From positions 28,060,808 through 28,124,807 of the forward strand of contig NC_045139.1 of assembly GCF_008831285.2 (NCBI RefSeq): a stretch of 64,000 bases of DNA, in the 5' to 3' direction. Below, one piece after another: positions 49,959 to 60,158 of this stretch; positions within the stretch are counted from its first letter, which is position 1, and the number at the start of each line of letters is the position of its first letter. The notes below the pieces were generated by a model, which ran no database searches, was not told the DNA's origin, and worked only from the letters and a program-made list of their open reading frames with translations. This stretch comes from Nymphaea colorata (taxonomy: Eukaryota; Streptophyta; Magnoliopsida; Nymphaeales; Nymphaeaceae). The translations under genes were made by a program, and so were the position numbers.

Positions 49959-52900
49959 AAGCTGGAGCATAGATATCAATCATGCTCAGCTTGTTACAAC
50001 ATCTAGAGAAATCACCAATAGGAAGAGCCTTAGTAAACATATCTGCCGCCTAATCTTCAGAAGCTACATGAACTGTAGACACAACACCTCCTTGTATAAG
50101 ATCCTGAACATAATGACAATCAACCTCTATGTGCTTTGTTCTCTCATGAAATACTGGATTATTTGCAACGTAAGTGGCAACCTTGTTATCACAGTACATT
50201 TTCATAGGAAGAGGAACCTGAATACTCATATTTGTCAGCATAGACTTAACCCAAGTCATCTCAGTAGCCGTTTGAGCCATTGCTCTATATTCAGATTCTG
50301 CACTTGATCTCGACACTACACTTTGTTTCTTGCTTCTCTATGATATGAGGTTCCTCCCAACAAAGATACAGAAGCCTGTGGTGGATCTTCTGTCATCAAC
50401 AAACCCTGCATAGTCAGCATCACTGTAAGCAACAATAGAGATTCACATTTCTTGAAAAAGAGGCTCCTACCCGAGGATGACTTTAGATATTTCAAAACCA
50501 TCAATGCACATCCCAATAGACTTTTCTAGGTTTTTCCATAAACTGACTTAGTTTTCCAACAACAAAGTTAATGTCTGGTCTAGTCACAGTGACATACAGA
50601 AGCTTGCCAATAAGAGACCTGTAAGATCGTGAATCCACTAGTTTCGATTGATCATCATGAAGATGAAGATGTGGATTCATCGAAAGATTAGCCGGCTTGG
50701 CTCCTAACATCCTTGTATCCTGCAGTAGGTCAAGTACATATTTCCTCTGAGACAACACTACACCTTTTTTGTTATGAGCAACCTCAATCCCAAGAAAATA
50801 TCGCAAGTGACCAAGATCTTTCATGACAAAGTGCTTCTAAAGGAAAGTCTTTGTGACCAAAATTTCTTGATCACAATCACCTGTCAGGATAATGTCATCA
50901 ACATAAACTACCATAACAACTATACATTTGGAGGTCTTCTTGATGAATAGAGAATGGTCCAAATGAGATCTTTCAAATCCACACTGTGAAACGACCTCAG
51001 ATAATTTGTGAAACCATGCCCTAGGACTTTGTTTAAGTCCATAATTGCCTTATTCAGACGACACACTTTTCTACACTCCCCCTGTCGCTCGAACCCTGGG
51101 GGCTGCTGCATATATACAGTCTCTTCAAGATCACCATAGAGAAAGACATTCTTTACATTCAGCTGATACATAGGCCAATTGTACCGCAACAGAGATAATG
51201 AGCCGAATTGTACCCAACCTGGCCACAGGAGAGAAAGTCTCAAAGAAGTCAACTCCATATGTCTGGGTATAACCTTTAGCCACCAATTGAGCCTTATATC
51301 TCTCTACAGACCCATCTGAATGGTACTTGACTGTGAAGACCCATTTAGAGCCAACAATATCACAATTTGAAGGAGGATCAACCAATTCTCAGGTACCACG
51401 CTGTAAGAGAGCATTCATCTCATCTTGCATGGCTTTTCGCCATTTACAGTCTAGTAATGCCTGTTGATGACTAGCTGATATAGTATGAATTGTCATAGCA
51501 TGAAGAAACTGTTGTAAGTTGTCATCAAGGTGGTCAGTGAAAACAAATTGTGAGATAGGATGCATAGTACATTGTCTCTTGCCTTTACACAAAGCTATAG
51601 GCAAGTCCTGAGAATGATCAATTTCAGGTATACTTACTTCAATGGAGCTCACATCCTGAAAAGATTCTGATGGTCGACCATGAGAAGGATCCTGCCAACG
51701 AGTATATACTAATAGAGGGTCTTGGAACCTATTCATAGTCAGAGTAGGAGAGGGAAAAGACTGCAACGGGACTGGAGGGATAGGTAGAGGAATAGGGCAT
51801 GGCATCTCAGATGATACAGAAGCAGGATTAAAGTAGGATTGAGACTCGAAGAAAGTGACATCCGCACTGATATACTCTTTGTGAGTTACTGGATCAAAGC
51901 ACTTGTACCCTTTTCGGTTTCGAGGATAGCCAATAAACACACACTTAATGGCTTGAGCAGCAAGTTTATCACGTTTAGGCCCAAGGATGTGAACAAAACA
52001 GGTACAACCAAATACTTTTGGTGCAACGGGAAATAAGCTTCGATTGGGATAAACAAGTTTAATCGGTACTTTGTTGTCAATGGAGGATGACGACAAACGG
52101 TTTGTCAGGTAACAAGGCATGAGTATGGCATCACCCCATAAGTATGTAGGTACATGATTATGAAGCAGGGCAGGAGCAACAGTTAGAAGTTGCCTATGTT
52201 TTCGTTCGGCAACTCCATTCTGTTGTGAGGTATGAGGACAAGTAAATTAGGGAGAGATACCATTTTCAACATAAAAGGTCATTAAGATAGATGATTTGAA
52301 CTCAAGAGCATTATCAGTGCGAATACACTTGACCAGAGAACCAAACTGAGTTTTTATTTCAATAATCAAGTTTTTGAGAATAGGGATTACTTCAGACCTT
52401 TCTTTCAAAAGAAATACCCAACTAACTCGAGAGTAATCATCAACAACAACCAGAAAATACCTAAACTTAGATCGGCTAGCGACCCTGCTAGGACCCCACA
52501 CATCAACATGAAGAAGATCAAACAACTCTTGACTTGATGGACTAAGACTCGAAGGAAAACTACTACGAGTATGCTTGCCAAGTTGACAGGCTTCACACTG
52601 AAATGACTTTGGGACTGAAAGGTGAGGTAGGATGGAACGGAGTTTGGACCCTGAAGGATGACCGAGCCTGAGATGCCACTGAAAGGGTGTAGAATCTGAT
52701 GTAGAAGACGTAGCAGCAAGATCCATAAGGGTCGACAGGATGTAAACACCCCCTTTTTCATAGCCACCACCAATAGTCTTCCCAGTTTGTAAGTCCTGAA
52801 ATGAGCATGCACCAGGGTAAAAAATAATGCGACAGTGTAAATCAATAGTGAACTGTTTAACAGAGAGCAAATGGGATCGAAATTCAGGAGCGTATAAGAC

Positions 52901-53284
52901 ATGTGGAATGGTCATAGACTGAGAAAGCTTCACATCTCCATAACCCAATATAGGTGACATTCTACCATCTGCAATTTTGACATGACGTGGCTGAGAGAAT
53001 CTATGAAACATAGTGAACAAACCAGGTCTACTGCAAAAATGTCTCGATGCTCCTGAGTCAATAATCCAAGAGATACCTAAATCAAGCGTGGATGTACCCG
53101 TAGAGAGAGCTCGATCAATCAAAGCAGTGGAAGCTGAAGCCTGTGAGGCTTTGTGTGTCAAAAACTGTTCATACTCAGATCTATCAATGTTAACTATGAC
53201 GGTAGATCCAAAGGAGGAGAGATTTCCAATTCCTTTATAATCATTGTCATCATCTGGTTTGCTAATCTCAGCCATAATGAACAC
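49957..53284 (-). pseudogene. Broken copia pol: protease, integrase, RT, RNase H
   Basis: A frame from 53284 carries the protease box WIIDSGASRHFC, the HHCC-type pre-integrase domain (WHLRLGHP ... CEACQLGKH) and the first two integrase acidic residues (HVDVWGP, RTDNALEF). In-frame stops lie at 52247-52249, 51389-51391, 50837-50839, 50338-50340 and 50050-50052. About four frameshifts are needed near 51180, 50965, 50505 and 50430. RT keeps [20 protein letters not shown] and the YVDD box at 50905-50894. RNase H keeps SRSSAESEYRAMA and MYCDNK. Each stop lies where relatives have Gln or Trp, so single C-to-T (or G-to-A) changes can explain them. No full polyprotein can be made. Confidence 0.9.
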
Positions 53285-53378
53285 AACAGGGGCACCAAAA
53301 CAATGTTGCAGTAGTTTGAAAACACAAAAGGATGTCCAACTTATAAATAATCAGTCAGGCAAGGGGCTGATCAATGGC

Positions 53379-53655
53379 ACAAAACTCAACGATATCACTT
53401 GCAGTCGCAGCACCACTGTCACATGTCAAGGGGCTGATCAGCAAAGTGGAAATCAACAATATATCACACGCAGCACCACTGCCACATGCCACTAATGTCA
53501 CAGCGATGATTTCAACACAAAACTCAACAATATCACTCGCAGTCACAGCACCACTGTCACAGGTCAAGGGGCTGATCAACAAAGTGGAAATCAACAATAT
53601 ATCACACACAACACCACTGCCACATGCCACTAATGTCACAGTGATGATTATGCCA
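53379..53655. repeat. Two-copy 137-bp tandem repeat where gag should be
   Basis: The unit starting CACAAAACTCAAC is repeated head to tail at 53379 and 53516 with few differences. On the minus strand it translates to a repeated Cys/Leu/Ile-rich peptide that does not resemble gag. It sits between the protease and the nested solo LTR. Confidence 0.85.
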
Positions 53656-53670
53656 CCATCTTCGAACTAA

Positions 53671-53675
53671 GTATA
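53671..53675. other. Target site duplication GTATA of the nested element
   Basis: GTATA at 53671-53675 and at 57711-57715 bracket the nested insertion exactly. Confidence 0.85.
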
Positions 53676-54119
53676 TGTCACACTCCAACCTTTTGACCCT
53701 CAAACAAAATTTTTTTTTCTAAACATAAAGCATTGAGGTGCGACTACACAACAATTCAAAAAAAGAGGGAGCTATGTCATTTGAAACCATGGGGCAAACT
53801 TTCAGTTATATAACAATTTCAATTCATACAAAATCACATCTATGTGTATGACAAAAATGCCCCAAACCACAACTTTGATGTCTAGCAAAAACAAGACATC
53901 AAAAAGACCAAACCATGACGCGCCGGCACTACCAAAGACCCAAAACCTCCCCAGTAGGACGTGAGTAAAGCCATCTGATCAACTTGCTGCCCCGGGTCCG
54001 CCAAAACCTGAAAAAGAAACAACTGAAGGCTTAGCCTTCGCAGTATGGCAACAAGCCAAGAAAATCCCAAACCCTCTTAAGTAGGGCTCAAATCTAAGAA
54101 CAATCATAAAAACAATCTA

Positions 54120-54186
54120 TCGTCATGTCGTGTCAAGGCATAGGCACATCATTCGTCATGTCATGTCAGGGCATAGACACATCATT
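54120..54186. repeat. 33-bp tandem duplication in the solo LTR
   Basis: GTCATGTCGTGTCAAGGCAT and following bases are repeated once, with about four substitutions. It lies within the nested LTR. Confidence 0.8.
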
Positions 54187-54959
54187 TGCCAAGAAAACCC
54201 CTAACATAGACCACGACATGAAAAGACCACTCAAGGGCCACAGAAATACAATCTCAATCACATGCAAGGCATGCTTAAACATTTCATTTCAGTCATAGCA
54301 TTCACATGCCCATCAATCACATACATTTGTTCACACACATTCCATTCACATACATTCATTTTTCATTGGCTTTAGTGAATTGACAGTTCTTGTGGGTGCA
54401 AACATAGGCACGTGCACACCGCGGGCGGCCCATAGCCGAGAGACAACCCCCGTGGTGGCCCAGAACAGTATGGATCCATTCATCCGCTGCAGCGGTAGAG
54501 CACTCATCCATAGATGTGTGAATTCCAAGGAGAGATACTCAGCCTTCCCTAGGACACCCAGGTTGGGAAGGAGGGAGCCCAACGCTCCAAGCACATCACA
54601 CAACAGTACCCTGGGGCCTTGCACCGCCTGCGCTCCGAACAGGCGAGACCAGTGGCAAAAGCGGGACGTCTCCCAAACAGATAGCCACATCCCACTGGCC
54701 TCTCATCTCTTATTCTTTCATTATTATCATTATAATAGCACATTCACAAAATGACTGGCTAGCTCATGAGGTTGGTACACTTCACGACTGCACCCACACC
54801 TCCAATTGCCTCCACACGAAGTCTACACATAACATTAACAGTCATAGCTAGCCATCGTACAATACGGGTACAACTACCCTCCAATTTCAATCAATTGCAT
54901 TATTGCCCACGGCAATACATATGCAACAAAACACAACATTCACATCTTATCAAACACAT

Positions 54960-56005
54960 TAATCAGGTCTTTCAAAACTTGGCCAAATCCCAGAGAATAG
55001 TCTCGATCCGTGATGGCTCGTAGCTGTCCTATGCAATTATCATTCTATGATGCCCTCTAATACACAATCGGGGTCGAGAAGACACTCGACTCGATACCCC
55101 ACCTCATCTGTTCTAAGTAGTTATCAATTCTAGCATGCACATGCAAATGCGTAACAATTTTCCAAACAAGCTTCTAATAGCTTTCCAAAACAGAACTTGT
55201 CACATGACAAATCATTCACAATCACACACATCAATCACACCTTTCAAAACTTAGCCAAACCACGGAGAGTAGTCTCGATCCGTGATTGGCTCGTATCTGT
55301 CCTAGACAATTATCATTCTAGGATGCTTTCTAATGCATAATTGGGGTCGAGGAGACACTCGATTTGATACCCCACCTCATCTGTCCTAAGCAATTATCAA
55401 TTCTAGCATGTACATGCAAATGCGTCACAGTTTTCAAAATAAGTTTCTAATAGCTTTCCAAAACAGAACTTATCACATGACAAATAATTCATAATCACAC
55501 ACATCAATCACACCTTTCAAAACTTATCCAAACCACGGAGAGTAGTCTCGATCCGTGATTGGCTCGTATCTGTCCTAGACAATTATCATTCTAGGATGCT
55601 TTCTAATGCATAATTGGGGTCGAAGAGATACTCGGCTCGATACCCACCTCATCTGTCCTAAGCAGTTATCAATTCTAGCATGACATGCAAATGCGTAAAA
55701 GTTTTCAAAACAAGTTTCTAATAGCTTTCCAAAACAGAACTTGTCACATGACAAATCATTCACAATCGCACACATCAATCACACCTTTCAAAACTTAGGC
55801 AAACCACGGAGAGTAGTCTCGATCTGTAATTGGTTCGTATCTGTCCTAGACAATTATCATTCTAGGATGCTTTCTAATGCATAATTGGGGTCGAGGAGAT
55901 ACTCGACTCGATACCCCACCAGATCTGTCCTAAACAATTATCAATTCTAGCATGCACATGCAAATGCGTAACATTTTCAAAACATGCTTCTCATAGCCTT
56001 TCAAA
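54960..56005. repeat. Tandem array, period about 272 bp, 3.7 copies
   Basis: The marker TCTCGATCCGTGAT begins copies at about 55001, 55273, 55546 and 55817 (spacing 272, 273 and 271). Each copy also contains CTAGACAATTATCATTCTAG and CAAATGCGTAACA. Internal arrays are common in long plant Gypsy LTRs. The copies are similar enough that the array expanded fairly recently. Confidence 0.93.
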
Positions 56006-57715
56006 ACAAATCATATCATATATCAAACAATTTGCCTATCAAACAATTTGCATGCATACACACATTCATTCACAAAACAATCCATCAATCACATCACAAT
56101 CCTAGGATCCCACGATCCTAGGAACACACATTCACACAATTGCCCAGGCAGGGATTTGCCTGGAATGCCGCCATACCTGTCGCGCGTCCACTAAACACCT
56201 TGAACTACGATCCACGTTGCTCAAGGCCTACTTGACGTGCCCGGTGTACCTGCAAACATAACAAAATGGTAAGTTCTCTACTCGTTTCACTTACAATCGA
56301 TACAAATTTGAAAATACCGTCATCGAGGCATGTCTTCGCCTCAAATGGGTGTCGACCCATGAAACCCTCCAAAAAGGGTCTCTACCCAACTCACGAGGTT
56401 GCCGCCAACGATTAGAACTCAAAACTTGTATTCGACTTATCACATGTACGATTCTCACTTGTTTTCCTTAGTTGAGGTGTCTTCCCCACCATAAGATTCT
56501 CAACATACAACGTATATGCACCTCAATAGAAGCATATTTCCCCAAGCTCACCAAAACGATTCTAACGTTCTCCACAACAATACAATCTCTACCATGCTTC
56601 CTAATTGCTTTGAAAATCAACCCACCATGCTTAAAAGATCATTGTAGATATAGATCATCGTCCCTCCACATGAGTCCTAGACCTTCCCCAAAATAGCGAC
56701 ATCTCTAGCATGCCTTCTAAATCATCAATTCTTAATTCTAGCATGCTCAAACAATAATTATACGTACTCCAACAAAAAATTTACAACAATCTAGGCTCGG
56801 TTACGTCTCGCTCACCCCAATCAAAGAGTCTGAACTGCTGCGATGCTTCCGGCAGCCACCTCAAGCGTTCAACGATCCCCAAATGGCAAAAACCATGCAA
56901 TGCCGCCACCACCAATGCCTTCTAGTCGCTGTTATGAGGGAAGAACGCATCCCCAACTGCAATCCAATCCAACAGCCACATGAGAATCAAAATCGACGAA
57001 AAAAGGAGGTTTAAAAGAGGGGTTTGTCGTTAGAAGTGGCCCACAATAGCTGTGTGGGAGGCTGAAGACGAGTGAGAGAGGGGGAACCAAGGGTTCTGGT
57101 AAGAGAGAAGGGTCTGGCGCAAGAGAGAAGGAAAGACGTAAGGGACTGTTCGGTTGAGGGAGAGGGCTCGAGCAGAGGGCGTGGGCAAAGAGAGAGTGAG
57201 AGAGAATGTAGAGGAAGGCGTGACCAAAGAGACGCGAGAGTGTGCAGGGAGAGAGAACGATGACACATAGGGAAGAGACGGACGGAGAGATTAAGAGAGA
57301 CCGCAGAGAGAGAGAGATGCGAGTAAGGAGCACAAGAGAAAGAGGGGCATTCAACGAAGAACAATCGGGCCTACCTTTGATGGGTCTGAATCCTATCGCC
57401 TACTGGACTGAGGGAGAGGCGTCAGAAGAGGAAAACAGTAAAAGAGGGAGGAGGAGAAAAAAGAAGAGAGGGGAACCGGTGGCTTACCTACGCGCCACCA
57501 CCGCCGTCGCCCTTCACCTTCTCCGCTGCTGCCATCTCTTCCGCCTCCTTCTTCTCTGTGTTGTGTGCAACCCAGCGGGATGAGGGAGAAGGGGTAAGGT
57601 CGAGGGAGAAGACGCGAGAGAAGAGCCCCTCGTGCGACGGGCTCCTCATGCAAGCGGGTTCGGGTTCGGGCCTGCACCCGACCCGGCCCACCCAAAAGTC
57701 GAATATTACAGTATA

Positions 57716-58419
57716 TGTATATTTTTCCAAGGGCAGACTTGAGCAATAATATCATAAGTTGTGCACAGACTTAACGGCAGCCAACAAAAACTTATTTTCA
57801 GACAACTTTAAGAACTTTCAACATGACCTGAGACTTCAGCGATATAAGAAAACAATGTTGTGCGTCATTCCACGACTAGATAGTATCAAATATTTAAGCC
57901 AGAAAATAGTTTCTAACTTCCAAACATTGTTAACTTGCAGTCATATCAGACAACAGCCACACCCTCTTCACGACTCTGAACAAGAAGAACAGACGAAACG
58001 ATGAAGGCTGTCGCTGCTTTTGCTGATGCCAACCTCAACTTCTCAAACAGCAAGTCCACATCTTGTTGTTCCACAGTCAGCAGCATCAACAGGCTATCTC
58101 CACAATCAGCAGCAACAACCAGCCATCTCTAATAAAAAAAGAAAAACTACAGGCTTTCTCCACGATCACAGCAGGAACAGGCCATCTCTAATCAGAAACA
58201 GCAACAGGCTATACACGTTCCACTAGTGGATCTGATCACGTGTTCTACATAGGCGTGATCAGATTCCACCAACCAGCGAGCGGTAGAGGAGAGGAAGAAG
58301 ATGAGAAAAGAGAGGAAGAAGAAGAAGAAGAGAAAGGAGAGAAAGAAGTCTGACAGTCACCAAAGAGAATGTCGCCGGAAGTCTGCCAGTCACCGGCAGC
58401 CTGAAGGGATCACGCCGCT
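57716..58419 (-). other. Leader region of the Copia element
   Basis: This lies between the primer site and the nested insertion. It contains repeated words around CAGCAACAGGCTAT / CAGCATCAACAGGCTAT and a GAAGAAGAAG-rich stretch near 58280-58350. No gag capsid or zinc knuckle was recognised, so gag appears to be deleted or replaced. Confidence 0.6.
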
Positions 58420-58432
58420 GGCTCTGATACCA
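58420..58432 (-). other. Primer binding site for initiator tRNA-Met
   Basis: On the minus strand TGGTATCAGAGCC directly follows the 5' LTR. It is complementary to the 3' end of plant initiator tRNA-Met, the usual primer for copia elements. Confidence 0.93.
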
Positions 58433-58660
58433 TGTTGAGAAAGCTGGAGAGAGGGAACCAAAGAGAACGAGAAAAGAGAGAGAGAGAATAAGCTTTCTTA
58501 TTCATTGCTAACCCTAATCTCTTATTTAAAGAGAGAATAAGGGTCGGCTAGAGTCTTTACACAAGAGAGACAAATAAAGATATAAATGACTGAAGAAGAG
58601 TCTAACTTTTAAATAATCAGAAAACTACCACACTTAAGTATAAACTTTCTAATTTCAACA
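58433..58660 (-). repeat. 5' LTR of the Copia element (228 bp)
   Basis: The sequence runs TGTTGAGAAAG to TTTCAACA on the plus strand and nearly matches 49714-49949. It should carry the element's promoter. Confidence 0.93.
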
Positions 58661-59060
58661 TGAATAATGAAGCCATGCTTTTAAGAGAAAATCAGGATTC
58701 ATGTACTTGTTATGTGCATTTTCTCTTTCTAAAGAGGATGTTTATGCAAAACAGATCAATCCCTTGAACTGACTGCCTGGTTAGACAGCTCATGAGTAAA
58801 AGATATTTGAACAGGAATCATCATGTGAAATATTCAGAACTTTCATCATTTGAAATGGTTCATGAACCTAAAGGCCGTTACATTTTTATGCATCTTTCTC
58901 ATGAAAGAGCTTCATCTAATTTGAATAATGAAGCCATGCTTTTAAGAGAAAATCACAATGCATGTACTTGTTATGTGCAGTTTCTCTTTCTAAAAGGATG
59001 GTTATGCAAAACAGATCATTCCCTTGAATTGACTGCCTGGTTAGACACCTCATGAGTAAA
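58661..59060 (+). repeat. Rest of the split tandem unit and a second complete copy
   Basis: The second half of copy 1 runs from 58661 to about 58790. Copy 2 runs from about 58792 to 59052, a period of about 260 bp marked by TGAGTAAAAGATATTTGAA at both ends. Copy 2 keeps CTAATTTGAATAATGAAGCC, the uninterrupted version of the insertion site. The open frame across copy 2 has no known domain. Confidence 0.88.
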
Positions 59061-59807
59061 AGATATTTGAATGTAAGCAAGGGTATGAGCAAAGGAATAC
59101 AGGGTAGCTGAGAATTTCTAAAATGGATGACAACAAAGTTCGGTTTGTATGATTGCATGAATCTGCATTTATGAAAATTTCCATGTTTTTCCAAGGGTCA
59201 AGATATGTTTATCAAGACCCTTGCCAGATTGTGCCAAGAGGCACACCAAAGGTATCAATCTCTTGACTTGAATGCTTGAACTTCTCTCCCTAGACAGGTG
59301 GACAGAGCTGCTAGAGGTATTTGTATACAAGCAAGCCATATTTGTGGGCACATAGATGCACACACATACATTCAGCTTATAGTAAATATCTCCCCCATTT
59401 AAAAAATAGATGAAAATTATCCCATGTAATGGAAAATGTATCAGGTTATAAGCAATGTGTTGTCAAACAGAGGCCAACATAAGAATGGCACCCTCCCAAA
59501 AGTATCCATGATACACAGATGATATGCTTTGAAAGAAAACTACAAAACCTGCATGATGCAGGTGCATCTCAGCGGGAGTTAGTTTAGAATAGATTGCATT
59601 AGGATAAGTGGAAAAAGCTACCTACTAATCGGAGTCAAACTTGCATCTGCATTCCTGTCCTCTTTGAAATAAATTTTCTTGATTTTATATCAGCCTGCAT
59701 TTGAGATGAGATAGACACAAGGTCTAAAATCAGCATATACTATCAGTTAGCATCAACCAAGCTGGTAGAGACAAAATTGAAACAAGAATAACTAGGTATT
59801 CAATTTC
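59061..59807. other. Intergenic DNA between the two Copia elements
   Basis: No gene is recognised. The five bases ATTTC just left of the next LTR would be the target duplication of that element, but its partner is outside the window. Confidence 0.45.
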
Positions 59808-60158
59808 TGTTAGAATGAGACCGAGCTATGATAAAACAAAGTTTAAAGAAGAAATCCAGATCCTTCGTGAGCTATACACCTCAGGCTGCCACAACTGCAT
59901 TTTCTTACTGTAGAAATACGAACAAGACGAAGAAGAAGAGAAACAATGATCACGATGTAACGTGGAAAAAACCTCAACACGAGGGAGAAAAAACCACGAA
60001 TGAGGAGGAGTTGGTGCCCACTAGCAGCCAGACTCTCTCTCTCTAAAGATTATCATTAACTCATAAGGATTAGGGTTACATGACTTAAGTAGAGCCCAAA
60101 ACGGGCTACAAGGCGGGTCGGGTATGGATCCGGACCCGAAACCCACAATCTATCAACA
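59808..60158 (-). repeat. 3' LTR of the second Copia element (351 bp)
   Basis: The plus strand runs TGTTAGAATGAGACC to ATCTATCAACA. On the minus strand the LTR begins TGTTGATAG and ends CATTCTAACA. It is bordered by a polypurine tract at 60159-60167. The matching 5' LTR lies beyond the window. Confidence 0.85.

Larger units (their letters stand above)
53676..57710 (-). mobile_element. Apparent 4.0-kb solo LTR of a large Gypsy-type element
   Basis: The insert starts TGTCACACTCC and ends AATATTACA on the plus strand, so on the minus strand it reads TGTAATATT ... GTGTGACA, the usual end pattern of plant Gypsy LTRs. A 5-bp duplication (GTATA) flanks it. I see no second copy of either end inside it and no gag or pol domain, so it is best read as one LTR left after recombination between two. 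It contains a CT/AG-rich stretch (56930-57640), a GC-rich patch (56840-56900 and 57480-57590) and the 272-bp array. The minus strand is taken as sense because its 5' part has the promoter-like GC/CT-rich composition. A non-autonomous element with very diverged ends is the alternative. Confidence 0.7.
49714..58660 (-). mobile_element. Copia LTR retrotransposon with complete ends and a nested solo LTR
   Basis: On the minus strand the order is 5' LTR (58660-58433), primer site (58432-58420), leader, protease, integrase, RT, RNase H, polypurine tract (49958-49950) and 3' LTR (49949-49714). LTRs start TGTTGAAATT and end CTCAACA on this strand. A 4035-bp insertion (53676-57710) splits the leader/gag region. 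Without it the element is 4.9 kb. Gag is not recognisable and pol is broken, so the element is not autonomous. The LTRs differ by three substitutions and two 4-bp indels, so the insertion is fairly recent. Confidence 0.93.

Noticed and set aside
56932-57755. Several Ser/Leu- and Arg/Glu-rich frames of 60-140 codons
   Set aside because: They lie in the CT/AG-rich end of the nested LTR and overlap one another on both strands.
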